From Schizochytrium sp. TIO01 (lineage: Eukaryota; Sar; Bigyra; Thraustochytrida; Thraustochytriidae), in assembly GCA_004764695.1 (NCBI GenBank), contig SMSO01000007.1, positions 1,929,270 to 1,993,269 of the forward strand: a DNA stretch of 64,000 nucleotides, given 5' to 3'. Below, piece after piece: positions 42,760 through 53,055 of the stretch. A model generated the notes under the pieces. It saw only the letters and a list, made by a program, of their open reading frames with translations. It had not been told where the DNA came from and did not search any database. The position numbers and the translations under genes are program-made. Positions within the stretch are counted from its first letter, which is position 1. The number at the start of each line of letters is the position of its first letter.

Positions 42760-45700
42760 ATGTCCACGTCGGAGGGTGCTGCCGCGCCAGAAGCCCTTCC
42801 GTCCTCTCCACCTCCCGGGCCTACTCCCTCCATCTCAGAAACCCCTTTTCCCAATACTAGCAGCGCCGACGGTGTTGATGGCGATGTCCGCATCAATGCC
42901 AACATTAGTAGCTTTTCAGAGCACCAGCCTGAAGATGCCAACGCGGCACATACTATTGAGTCCGCATCTATAACAAATGCTGCAGTGACTAATGAGCCCT
43001 CTGAAGCAGTCTTACATCCTACAGGTCTTCAAAACGGGTCTTCATTAGTACGAGACGATTCTGGCGATGTAGTCCAAGAAATTGAGGGCACCAAAACAGT
43101 TGCTGACCATCAAGCTGCACGTATTGCGGCGCAGGAGCAGAAGTCAAGCGTAAAGAAGATGTGGCAGGACTGGGCTGACTCAAACAACGACGTAGATGGT
43201 GTGCCAGCTGTTCAAGGCTCTTTTGAAAGTTTGGGACAAGGCCCACATTTGCAGCCTTCGGCTGGTGCCACACATGTTTCTGAGACCACTGAAAATGACA
43301 CTAGCAGAAGTGAGCTTGTGGAGGAGAAGATGGATGTGGACAAAAATGGAGAGGACTTGATTCCTCAAGAAAATGTGGAAAAGGTCAATGTGGAAAAGGT
43401 CAAAGCGGAGGCATATGAAAAGAGTTCTACTGAAGAACTCGCTATTCCACCGCCGAAAACACCCCGGAAGCTATTAAAGGAGGATTTAAAAGAATTTTCC
43501 GTCGTGGGCGGTGCTCTTCTTAAAAATAACGAATTGCAGCGTCATCTTGATGACCTTGCACGGGAAAGTAACTGGGTTTTCACACCACTCACATTGCTCC
43601 TTCGAAGGCTAGTCGAGCACAAGTCGAATCGCGGCGTCTTTAACTCACCCGTCGATCCTATTGCCTTGGAGATTCCAACATATTTTGATATTGTCAAGGA
43701 ACCCATGGATCTTGGCACAATTCGCAACAAACTTCAAAATCACGAGTACCCAGACTTGAAGTCCTTTGGGAAAGATGTGAAGCTTGTATTCAGCAATGCA
43801 ATGCTATTTAACCCTCCTCGGTACGCCGTGCACCAGGCAGCGAAAAAGCTTGACAAAGCCTTCCATGCAGATTTTGACAAACTTCTTGCGGAGCAGCAGG
43901 CCCAAGAGGATAGCGAAGAGAACCACTTTTGTCAAGTTTGTGAGGGAGATCTTTGCGGCCTCTGTGGTAGGGGCTGCTTGCATTTCCAGGAGGCTGTTCT
44001 GCGTTGTAGTGCCCCTTGCAAAGCTCGTATTACGCGCAACTCAATTTATTACCGCCTCGGGGGCGACCGGGGCCAGCATTGGTGCAGCCGTTGTTATGCA
44101 GGTCTACCAGAGCAATTTTTAGGAGTTCTGGGACAATCCATACAGAGGGGGGACCTCGAGAAGCGTGTGCACAACCAAATCTTTCGTGAGCGTTGGGTCA
44201 AATGTGGCCATTGCCATCGCCGTGTGCACCAAATTTGCTCACTTTTCCATCCTTCAATTGTCCGCAACACAAAAGTGTTTAAATGCGCAATATGTGTTGC
44301 AGGTGAGCGGGGACTGCTTGACCATGTGCGTCATCTCGAGATCACAGATCGTAAGGTTGAGGCCAAAAAGGCCAGAGCCGCTAACGACAAGAAACGACCT
44401 GCAGATGACATGGACGCGGAAGGGAAGGCTGAAGGGACTTCTCCTAATGCTAAACGTAGCCGCACCGGCAGTGAGAGTGCCATGAATGGTAACCAAGAGC
44501 AGCAAGGTAATGATCAATCAGGTGGCCCTACTGAATTGAGCTCTATTACAAATGAGAGCTCATCAAATGGAATTGAGCAGCAACCTGCGGTGAAAGAAGA
44601 ACACAATGGTACAAAGGTTGAGACCGCGCCTAGCGAGAATGCTCAAGAGGAAGAAGGCAAAGCTAAATCTGATGTGGAAACCGTGGAGGGTGTTCTTCGC
44701 GATGCAAACCCTTGGGCAGACTCTTTGCCCCACACTGCGATGAGTGCGTACTTGGAACGGACTGTTCGTGAGGCAGCTTGCAAGGTTTCATCACAAGAAA
44801 TTGCAGATACAATTTCACTGCGGGTTTCATCTAGCCGTTCGTTCGTGACCGAGTATGAAGCTCGGGCCCTTCGTTGGATTGAAGCACAGCGGAAGTCTTG
44901 CAGTCCAGCATATGATCAAGAAGACTTCCCACGGCAATTTCCGTGCCGGTCTAAGACCGTTCTTTTATTCCAGCGTATCGACGGTGTGGATGTTTTGTGC
45001 TTTGTTCTGTATGTCCAAGAGTATGGCGCAGACTGTCCAGCACCCAACCGCCGCTGCATCTATGTTTCTTACCTGGACTCAGTGGCCTATATCGAGCCCC
45101 CATCAGTGCGTACGGTTTGTTATCAGCAAGTTATGGTGAGCTATCTGCGCTGGTGTAAGGCCCGAGGTTTTGAAACATGCTACATTTGGGCATGTCCTCC
45201 ACAGCGTGGTGACGCTTACATTTTGTATTGCCATCCTAAGTGGCAGCGGTCACCGGGCATTGAGCGCCTTCGAAAGTGGTACAATCAAATTGTGCAAGCT
45301 TGTAAAGATGAGGGCGTAGTCCTTGACGAGACTAATTATTATGACAAACATTTGTCTCAGTTTAAGCCTTTGCTTAACACCCGTTCGTCGAGGGGGCGTG
45401 GTGGCGGAAGAAACAAGAATTTATCTTCAGATATCTTAGATTCTGATGCTGCTTTGTCCCCTACAGCAGCGCTGGCTGAGGCCTTTCGAATCTCCAAGAT
45501 CAAGACACCGGTTGAGTCAGTCCCATACTTTTATGGTGACTATCTGCCAAATGAAATTGAGTCATTGCTTAATATCCTGCGTAACCCTCGGTCAGGTCCC
45601 GACGTTCGTTTGACCTCATCTTGTGACGAGCAAATTGCTGTTTGGTGGCGCGAGGTATGGGGTGATCATACAGATGCAACCTTGCTCCATGATCCCCGTG

Positions 45701-46350
45701 CACCCCCGTCACCTCAAAGTGCCCCCACAGCATCAGCTTCCGCTACTACGGCGCCTCCTATAACACCTACAAAGAATGGAGGTCCAGAAGCCTCCAATGG
45801 TTCTACTGTTCCTGCGAAAGGTAGTACCGTTAGTTCAGCAGGCGTTCTGACGCCACAACCGAGCATGGCTTCCGAGGGGAAGAGTGGAACCCTTGAAGCT
45901 ATTCGTTCTCCTACATGGAAGGTCAAGCCAACCGCAGATTTGTCTCATGCAGATTTGTCAAAGGGCTTTGCTTCCCCTCAGCAACGTAACGACTGGCTTA
46001 TGCGCCGCCTTGCCGCGGCGATCAAACCCATGTCTGACAACTTTTTGGTGCTTGCTTTGAATGACCCTGGTGCTCTGGACATAGAAGCACCACAAGTCAC
46101 CAATCTTGGTGGAGTAGTTATTACCAATGATACGGTCGACCCTGATCCTGAGTTGCCTCCTAGTATCTTTGATACAAGAATGGAATTCTTGGACATTTGC
46201 AAACACAATAACATCCAATTTGATGAGCTGCGGCGCGCCAAGCATTCCTCGCTTGTGCTCATGCACTACCACAAAAAGGCTATGCAACAAGGCCTTCAGG
46301 CAGTGACACCCGCAACGCACATACTTTGGTCCAGTCTCACAGCCCACTAA
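42760..46350 (+). CDS. p300/CBP/HAC-type histone acetyltransferase with bromodomain
   Basis: The 1196-residue protein has a disordered N-terminus (1-240), a bromodomain (about 270-380, with PMDLGTIRNKL and the acetyl-lysine-binding Asn in MLFNPPRYAV, N351), a Cys/His block (about 390-450), a PHD-like finger (about 464-512, WVKCGHCHRRVHQIC and FKCAIC) and a KAT11 acetyltransferase domain (about 655-940). Catalytic signatures match p300: VSYLDSV (D773), SVRTVCY (R784), IWACPP (W810) and RKWYNQI (Y841). Acetyl-CoA-dependent acetylation of histones in the nucleus is the family role. The C-terminus has the FDTR...FDELRRAKHSS block shared with plant HAC proteins but stops there: the ZZ and TAZ zinc fingers of p300/HAC are missing, as is a KIX domain. 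The frame is uninterrupted. Residue positions are approximate. Confidence 0.95.
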   Translation: MSTSEGAAAPEALPSSPPPGPTPSISETPFPNTSSADGVDGDVRINANISSFSEHQPEDANAAHTIESASITNAAVTNEPSEAVLHPTGLQNGSSLVRDDSGDVVQEIEGTKTVADHQAARIAAQEQKSSVKKMWQDWADSNNDVDGVPAVQGSFESLGQGPHLQPSAGATHVSETTENDTSRSELVEEKMDVDKNGEDLIPQENVEKVNVEKVKAEAYEKSSTEELAIPPPKTPRKLLKEDLKEFSVVGGALLKNNELQRHLDDLARESNWVFTPLTLLLRRLVEHKSNRGVFNSPVDPIALEIPTYFDIVKEPMDLGTIRNKLQNHEYPDLKSFGKDVKLVFSNAMLFNPPRYAVHQAAKKLDKAFHADFDKLLAEQQAQEDSEENHFCQVCEGDLCGLCGRGCLHFQEAVLRCSAPCKARITRNSIYYRLGGDRGQHWCSRCYAGLPEQFLGVLGQSIQRGDLEKRVHNQIFRERWVKCGHCHRRVHQICSLFHPSIVRNTKVFKCAICVAGERGLLDHVRHLEITDRKVEAKKARAANDKKRPADDMDAEGKAEGTSPNAKRSRTGSESAMNGNQEQQGNDQSGGPTELSSITNESSSNGIEQQPAVKEEHNGTKVETAPSENAQEEEGKAKSDVETVEGVLRDANPWADSLPHTAMSAYLERTVREAACKVSSQEIADTISLRVSSSRSFVTEYEARALRWIEAQRKSCSPAYDQEDFPRQFPCRSKTVLLFQRIDGVDVLCFVLYVQEYGADCPAPNRRCIYVSYLDSVAYIEPPSVRTVCYQQVMVSYLRWCKARGFETCYIWACPPQRGDAYILYCHPKWQRSPGIERLRKWYNQIVQACKDEGVVLDETNYYDKHLSQFKPLLNTRSSRGRGGGRNKNLSSDILDSDAALSPTAALAEAFRISKIKTPVESVPYFYGDYLPNEIESLLNILRNPRSGPDVRLTSSCDEQIAVWWREVWGDHTDATLLHDPRAPPSPQSAPTASASATTAPPITPTKNGGPEASNGSTVPAKGSTVSSAGVLTPQPSMASEGKSGTLEAIRSPTWKVKPTADLSHADLSKGFASPQQRNDWLMRRLAAAIKPMSDNFLVLALNDPGALDIEAPQVTNLGGVVITNDTVDPDPELPPSIFDTRMEFLDICKHNNIQFDELRRAKHSSLVLMHYHKKAMQQGLQAVTPATHILWSSLTAH

Positions 46351-47620
46351 CTATCACCATTTACAACCTAAAAAAAACACACACAAAAAAACAATTAAAA
46401 AAAAAAAAACATATTTACAGTGCTACATCCAACATGCTAAGAATATTATTTGAATCATTTCTTTTGCCCTTGCCTCCTCCCTCGAGATAGTATCAAGAAT
46501 AAAAACTCTAGAGAATGTGGAGTATTTCCTCGGCAGGTCCCCACGTCACGGTTATTTCGTTTCTCTCTACACTGCCAATATTTTATTTTAATTAACAATA
46601 AAACATGAAGAAAGAAATCATTTATGATCTTGCTTCTCCAAATTTTAATCGAGCTGCGAACTGCAACACCTACCTGCTACCTTTTATATTCCCACGAAGC
46701 TAGCTGCTTGACGATGATTCAGGCGAGGAAGCCATCTTTCGAGGCCACTTCCTCCTTCAATCCTGCAATATATTACATATGTTAGGTAGGTACGCACGTA
46801 CCAGTCTCTTCCCACCCATACATACACTCATATGTCCACACACGCACGCAGTAGGCGTACCAGTATGCATGCATACCTAGCTAGGTAGGCGCTACTGAGT
46901 TCTGTTCTCTTGTTTGTCGCACTATTCGTCAGTCCTGGGTTTCCGTAGAGAAGCAGTTCTCGCCAAGCTCCTGCATCCTGGCCAGGGTTAACGCTCAAAC
47001 GAGGGAGGGAGGACACCGGTGCACGCATGGGGAGACTGTGTGCCTGGCCTGCTGGTGTGCTCTGCAGCTCAACTTGCGCGAGAAGACGCCAAGCTTCTCG
47101 AGTTCGGTGCCCTCCACACGAAGAACTCCTTGAAGAACGAACTCGCCCCACTCACTTGGAACTCCATGCATGAAACCCCCACCTCTGTTGTGCAAAAAAC
47201 AACGCCTCAGCGGTTTCCGGCGCCTTGGGCCACTTCATAGCTGTCGTGCCGGGCCTGGTCGCTGCGTCGAGCTTGAAGGTGGGTGGACCTCGGTTCTCCG
47301 GAGCTGGATGGAGCTGTATTTGGAGAACTCAGCGAAGACTGTGTTGTCTGCTTCGTTCACAGGAGAAAAGTGAACAAACACAATGTAAAGTAACCAACCT
47401 ACTATTGAGAAGAGAAACCATGCAAACCAATTGGGATCACCCACTCACCGCAATACACCAGCCTGGCGATCTTGCAAAAGGCCTGCGGAAACGAAGCGTC
47501 TGTGTCGTGGGCAGAGGCGTGCTGGGCACGAGATCTCTTCGATCTGCTGCTGCACCCTTCGCAGCTGTTTCGTTCCTCTGCTTTCTCATTCATTCACTAA
47601 TCATTGCGCAATATAGATAA

Positions 47621-47687
<67 letters not shown>

Positions 47688-48675
47688 AGAGAGAGAGATA
47701 TGGAAGGTTAGCGTAGGTAATATATAACAGAAAATGTTCTTCAGCCCAGATCGGTTTTTGATGCCCAGAGCGTATCGGCGCAGGAGAATCGCTGCATTGC
47801 GTGAGACAGAAACAGAAACAGAAACAGAAACTGCGGCCTACGACTACTTTGGAAACGAGTTGGCCCTGAGAAGGTAGGCATTTGACCTGGAGCAAGACCT
47901 CGCTCTGGAGGTGGGTGGGCGGGTCTCCAGCACTGGCGCAAGTGAGGCTTTAGCGTTCATTGGCACAAGTGGGTTATACTGGAAATACTCTACTTTATAC
48001 GCTGTTAAACGCACTTGTGGTCTCCACTTCGAAGTTACTTTAAAGCGCGATAAGTCGCTTGAGAAGCGCAGGCAGTGCGTTGTTCTTCTGGGCGAAGTGT
48101 AGCGAAGCTGCAACAGACCCGACCTGGAGGCATTGACGCTCCGCCAAGGCCTTCTCGCTCGCGAGTAGAAGCCGCCTTGTGCGCGAGGAGTCTCTGACGG
48201 TCATCGGGGCGGTGTCTGTGTGCTGCAACGGCCCTGGGAGTTTTCTTGGAGCAGGTTTCTTGCCTCGCATATTTCCTTTGACTATATTTCAATTTACTGT
48301 TCTTGCGCCAGCCCCGCGCTTGGCAAAGTTGCCAGGAAACCGGCAACAACTTGAGTATTTTGCGTTTAAGAGGCCATAGATCACTCGAGGCAAACAGAAT
48401 TGGACAGATACCTCTGCAAGATAGTCTTTGCGTGTACTAAATTGAGGTGGCACGGTGAAAAGGCCTTGTGCGGAATCCTGGAGAATTTTACGCAAAGCTA
48501 CGGCAATTTAAGGGTGAAAGGACCGGCTTGTAAAGCGTGAACGATAGTACAATAGATCAATTTGAAAAGCGGCAAGATCCTTTTAGTACCAGAAGTTATC
48601 ATTCAATTCATTGGAGTAGAGGCAAAACGAAGAACACGTAGAGGAACAACGTGCTGAAGAATAAAGTCATAGAAA
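46351..48675. other. Intergenic with AAAT array, no gene seen
   Basis: About 2.3 kb between the acetyltransferase and NIPA-like genes. It has an AAAT array at 47621-47688, a CAGAAA run near 47805-47830 and several short frames (47019-47616, 47911-48379) that look random in composition. I find no recognisable domain or RNA gene. Confidence 0.5.
47621..47688. repeat. (TAAA)17 microsatellite
   Basis: About 17 perfect TAAA units. It creates a spurious IYLF repeat in an antisense frame. Confidence 0.97.
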
Positions 48676-50202
48676 ATGCTTAATCTTTCGACACTAATTG
48701 GTGCCTGTATTGAGGTGTTTGGCGCAGACCTCTTCACAGTTGTTGGCCTGGCCATGCAAAAGGTAGCGGTGATGAAATTGATTGAGAATAATCGAATGCA
48801 ATCTGCTGTAGGCCCTATACGCAGTAACGGCGAAGAAACAGACGATGATCGTGGCGGCTATGTGTCCTTGTCAGAGACCGAAACTGAGACAGATAGCGAA
48901 GCCATGACAGTATTCACAGAACGTTCAATGCGTGATGCAAATGCTATTAATGACACACAGGTTCCCGAAACTTGCGAGCTCTTACAAAACTGTGGTTGGC
49001 TGCTTGGTCTGATTGTATTTATTCTGGGTAACGCTATGGAACTCTTTGCCATGTCTTTGACATCTCAAAGCAATGTGGCTCTATTGAGTAACTTCACGCT
49101 TGTGTGGAATGCTCTCGTATCTGTAGTAGTGTTTAAGGAGAGCTTTCACATGCTACCGCCTCAAAAGTCGTGCTCCTACGATGCTGTCATTCGACGCTGG
49201 GATGCGATGCACTGTACTATTCTTATTGTAGGATCCTGTATTGCAGTAGCTTTCACACCTGCAACGGCCGAAACAGATTCGAAAGAGCTTTTGCACCTCT
49301 GGGCAGAGCCACCATACTGTTACTGGGGTGGCTTTATGCTAGTGAGTATGTTTTTAACCTCTTTGTTCCTCGTCAAGAATTGGCGCAACCACCGAACTGG
49401 CAATCTTAACGCTGCTCTGATTGCTGGACTTTGTGGTTTTGTGTCAGCTTTTTGTGCTACGTTGTCAAAGCTCGCGACAACATTAATTTCGAAAACCATT
49501 CAAGGGCACAATCAATTTGACTCTCCTGAAGCTACATTTTTATGTGTCTTGTGGGTCTGCATGCTCGTGAGTCAATTGGCTTTATTGAACGTTGGTCTTG
49601 GTGCATTTGAGCAAGGCTTGGTGGTCCCAATTTACGAGATTGTCGGCACTCTCGCAACAATCATTTCGGGCGTTCTCTTCTATCAGACGTACAAACAATT
49701 CACTTCTCCAGAATGGGGCGGATTCTTAAGTGGGATATTTCTCATGAGCTGGGGCGTTTACCTAGTTGCACATCGCGAGGTGCATACGCAACAAGAGCTA
49801 AGTGACTTTTTGCACGCCAACCTATCACACATGGACGACCTTTTACATCTAGGTCGTTTTGAACGCCGCACCCACTCTGCAGAACTTGACTTGGAATCTG
49901 AGTCTCGTGCTATGGAGGACGAAGAGCGGTCCCTCTTGCACTCGTTTCGTCGCCAAGCCTTCTCTGAGGTCTCCGACCCTCGGGACTTTCGTGCCGGCTA
50001 TTCCCATAAGACATTACAACGCCTTCGTGAGGACGGAATTCCTACTCCCCCCGGTACGCCTGGCCGTTCTCCAGGATCAACAAATGGTGCGAGTGCTGCA
50101 ACAGCTACCACATCTGACGGCATTGCTGCGATTCTAGAGCGCTCCCGTGCGTCAACACCACGTGGTCAAAGCAGTGGATCAACGCTTCGGGGTGGCTGGT
50201 AA
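48676..50202 (+). CDS. NIPA-like magnesium transporter-family membrane protein
   Basis: The 508-residue protein has about nine hydrophobic segments. The pattern fits the NIPA/DUF803 branch of the drug/metabolite transporter superfamily, whose characterised members carry Mg2+. Family-like blocks are LSNFTLVWNALVSVVVFKESF and the helix pair LNVGLGAFEQGLVVPIYEI, the counterpart of the family motif near FEQALVTPIYY. A charged, acidic loop (about residues 40-95, with TETETDSEAM) follows TM1, and a Ser/Thr/Glu-rich tail of about 120 residues follows the last helix. The family match is moderate, so the substrate is inference. The ATG at 48676 gives a first hydrophobic segment directly (MLNLSTLIGACIEVFGADLF). 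The location is a plasma or endomembrane. Confidence 0.72.
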   Translation: MLNLSTLIGACIEVFGADLFTVVGLAMQKVAVMKLIENNRMQSAVGPIRSNGEETDDDRGGYVSLSETETETDSEAMTVFTERSMRDANAINDTQVPETCELLQNCGWLLGLIVFILGNAMELFAMSLTSQSNVALLSNFTLVWNALVSVVVFKESFHMLPPQKSCSYDAVIRRWDAMHCTILIVGSCIAVAFTPATAETDSKELLHLWAEPPYCYWGGFMLVSMFLTSLFLVKNWRNHRTGNLNAALIAGLCGFVSAFCATLSKLATTLISKTIQGHNQFDSPEATFLCVLWVCMLVSQLALLNVGLGAFEQGLVVPIYEIVGTLATIISGVLFYQTYKQFTSPEWGGFLSGIFLMSWGVYLVAHREVHTQQELSDFLHANLSHMDDLLHLGRFERRTHSAELDLESESRAMEDEERSLLHSFRRQAFSEVSDPRDFRAGYSHKTLQRLREDGIPTPPGTPGRSPGSTNGASAATATTSDGIAAILERSRASTPRGQSSGSTLRGGW

Positions 50203-51009
50203 GAAAGCTTTCTTGTTTAATTTTCATTATTTCCTTCGCTGTCTTCCAGCATACGCAATGCGATGAGGCAAAGGCTCTATTCCTTCTTGTGCCGACCAGA
50301 AACGGATAATGTCGTTGTTACAGACCATTTCATGATGGGTAAAGACTCCCGTGTTGCAAGCGCAAAGATGGAGCACCGTCAGAAATTGTGCCACTCACTC
50401 TGACTTGGCAAGTTTTGGCAAGTCATGTAGAATAAATGGCCTCTCTATACTTGGATCAGTTTCTGTTGTACCTAGAATAGAAAAGAGAGTCTCAGTGACC
50501 TTTACTCTCATACTGTTTTCAAACCCTTTTCTTCTCCTTCAAGTAACTCTCACCTACTTTTGATCTTCCAATTCCTACATTAAGATCACGTAGTATGAAA
50601 ACGATCCAAGTGAAAGACCGAGAATACTCATTATCCGCATCAAGAACAAAACAAAAAATACACTTATTTACCAATTCATCATTTTATTTGCATTCTATCG
50701 CTCTATTGAGCAAACTCTGTATACACTTTCTTTGTGCATCATGAAAGCTAGCCTCTACAAATCCGCAAGATGCAAAATAGTCGAAGGAGTTGCTTAGCAT
50801 ATTTAGAAGCGCAAACAAATTCCTTTCAGATATATTAGATTACTCAAGCTTTTTTTTGTTTGAATGCTCTCAACGAATGTTTGTCTATGAAGAGGTATAA
50901 ACATTGAGTTTTTGCAAGCTTCAGAGATGATTGTGAGACATGCAAACATGGAGAGAAAACAAAACTACATATCAATTTAAAGAGAATAAATCAATCAGGA
51001 AGGAGATTT
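50203..51009. other. Intergenic between convergent genes
   Basis: This 807-base AT-rich spacer probably contains two 3' untranslated regions. No further gene is visible. Confidence 0.6.
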
Positions 51010-53055
51010 CTAGTCATACATGTCATCGGCTTCATAGGCACTGACCAGGTCCGGTGCATTAAGGTCCACAATCTCCTCAACATCAGAGAGTGTAAGATGG
51101 GAATATGGTGGTATAGAATACGCCAAAAGCTTGATGCGGACATTTGTAGAAAGTTCGCTTTGGCATAGCCTGAAGGCTCGTTCCTCAGATTCCCGGCCAC
51201 CTGTGAGTGTGTGAAATGTATTGCGTAAATTGCCAGGACCCCAACTTAAAGATGTAGTGTTTTGGAAGTATTGGAGTGAGAGACGCATAACATCTACAAT
51301 ACTACGTTTGGGTTCAGCAAGATTAGCTTTGGGGATGCATACACCAACACTTGACAAGGTCTCCTGAAGACCTTCCCGATCCTGACAGATATCCTCGTAG
51401 CTAATTACGGCATTGATGTCAAGTGATTTACGTTCCAGATAAAGTTGATTAATCGCTTTGAGCTTAGACTCTGGTGTGCCACAAAGTAATCCATCGGACT
51501 CATCTTGATCATCCTCATCAAGAAATGAACAGTTGGCTGCCTGTTTGCTATTGGGAATGCGGTTCGCGAATTTGCTACCAATATGGTTCGCCAGATGGAG
51601 GTACATATCAATTGGGTCTCTGACAAAGAGAAGCACAACATCCGGTTTGAAGGTGCTGCGCACGTGCTGAAGCCACTGAGTAGGGTTTTCTGATTGGATG
51701 CCTTTGATTGACTGGCGCAAAACTATAGTACTAACAGATGGGTAGGATGCCTCTGCGTCAGAATAGAATGACTCACTTGGAAGATCTATTTGCATGTCAA
51801 GATCAAGAATGGCTAAAGTCTTATCCTGTTGCGCAAGTAAATAAGGAAGCAAAGTGCAGCCACTTGCTTGTAAGCACGCTACAAACACCCGCAATGGACG
51901 TTTTTGATTACCCAAAATAGCATCTCTGGCAGGGCATGCTAGACTATCGGATGCATCTGTGTTTTTGGTGGGTTGGTTTGATGCATTAGAATCAGATTTT
52001 GGGGTTTGTTCTGAGAGTTCGGTATTTTCAGGGGTATTCCCACTAGTCTTTTCTGACGGTGCATCTATTTTTCCGGGAGTACTGTTTGCAGGTTTGGTGG
52101 CATTAGTTTTGGCCACAGTAGAGTTCCCTGGAGATCCAGATACTTCCCCTGTAGGCATTGATTCGTGCACGTCTCCACCATCTAGCCTACCGGCGATGCA
52201 CATATCGCTTTCATAAGCAGCGTCTTCTTCCAAACGATGGTGCAAGAGGCAAGTTGCCAGGTGCTGGCTGGATTGTAAGCACGGTTGCGTATCTTCCTGG
52301 TCTACGCACTTTGACGATTTGAACATGGTCCAGCCAATACACGAAAGACTGATCTGGGACTTTGGGTTTTGCAAGTTGATATTTTTGCAGGCTGAAAAAC
52401 AATCCAGATGGGGATCATGGCTGCTGCTCGTGATGCGTCGAACAACATGTTTAAAATAGCACGTGTTGGTGCGCTCTTTGAAAGTCTGGTTGCCATAGGT
52501 TGCTGTTGTCCATGCACCTTTACTAAGAACAGGTCTCGTTTCTTGAAGATAAGGAAGATTGGTCTTTGCGATAGGGTACGCACTACTATCATGTGAGCCC
52601 TTAGTTGTGGCAGACACCTCCGATTCAGAGGAGTCGCCCGTGAGGAACGACAGCATTTCATTCGTGGTAGAAAGAAGAATATCCCGAGACTCTGGGATTG
52701 AGATTGTCACAATCACAAAGGTAAGCACTAACATCCAGAAGAATGCTTTTGATTTGGTGCACCCTGGAGATGAGTTCTCTTCCTCATTTCCTGCATCGCT
52801 CATATCTCCCTCGTCAAGGTCCTCCTTTCCATGGTTTGAGATGAGCTTTGCATTCTCGCGGAAATCATCCTCACTATCTTCATAGAACTCACTTCCCTCA
52901 TCATCTGAGTCTAAATGCTGGTTGGGCTCTCGGCTAGGGGCAGATGTGGAAACTGTAGACTTGGCAGCTCTGTTAATGCTTAGCGCCACGTTTTCTTGAG
53001 GGTTTAGGACTCCATTGACATTCTTCTCAACGTCATCATCTCTGTCAAGAGACAT
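51010..53055 (-). CDS. Type II membrane protein, sulfotransferase-like
   Basis: The 681-residue protein has an acidic cytosolic N-terminus, one membrane anchor at about 104-120 (FFWMLVLTFVIVTISI) and a lumenal remainder, the Golgi type II plan. A stem of about 190-290 is Cys-rich (HLDCFSACKNI, SLSCIGW, KCVDQED, QPCLQ, TCLLHH). A Ser/Thr/Asn linker follows, then a C-terminal domain from about residue 375. There, VFVACLQASGCTLLPYLL resembles the 5'-phosphosulfate-binding loop of sulfotransferases, and VVLLFVRDPIDMYLHLANH resembles the 3'-phosphate-binding RDP block; VISYEDICQD adds the usual YEDL-like strand. Function would be PAPS-dependent sulfation of a glycan or lipid, but the match is partial and the nucleotide-binding Lys/Arg of the loop is replaced (ASGCT). 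The frame is clean from ATG at 53055 to TAG. Confidence 0.6.
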   Translation of the reverse strand: MSLDRDDDVEKNVNGVLNPQENVALSINRAAKSTVSTSAPSREPNQHLDSDDEGSEFYEDSEDDFRENAKLISNHGKEDLDEGDMSDAGNEEENSSPGCTKSKAFFWMLVLTFVIVTISIPESRDILLSTTNEMLSFLTGDSSESEVSATTKGSHDSSAYPIAKTNLPYLQETRPVLSKGAWTTATYGNQTFKERTNTCYFKHVVRRITSSSHDPHLDCFSACKNINLQNPKSQISLSCIGWTMFKSSKCVDQEDTQPCLQSSQHLATCLLHHRLEEDAAYESDMCIAGRLDGGDVHESMPTGEVSGSPGNSTVAKTNATKPANSTPGKIDAPSEKTSGNTPENTELSEQTPKSDSNASNQPTKNTDASDSLACPARDAILGNQKRPLRVFVACLQASGCTLLPYLLAQQDKTLAILDLDMQIDLPSESFYSDAEASYPSVSTIVLRQSIKGIQSENPTQWLQHVRSTFKPDVVLLFVRDPIDMYLHLANHIGSKFANRIPNSKQAANCSFLDEDDQDESDGLLCGTPESKLKAINQLYLERKSLDINAVISYEDICQDREGLQETLSSVGVCIPKANLAEPKRSIVDVMRLSLQYFQNTTSLSWGPGNLRNTFHTLTGGRESEERAFRLCQSELSTNVRIKLLAYSIPPYSHLTLSDVEEIVDLNAPDLVSAYEADDMYD

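Noticed and set aside
47590-47895. ORF with repeated IYLF residues
   Set aside because: Antisense translation of the TAAA array.
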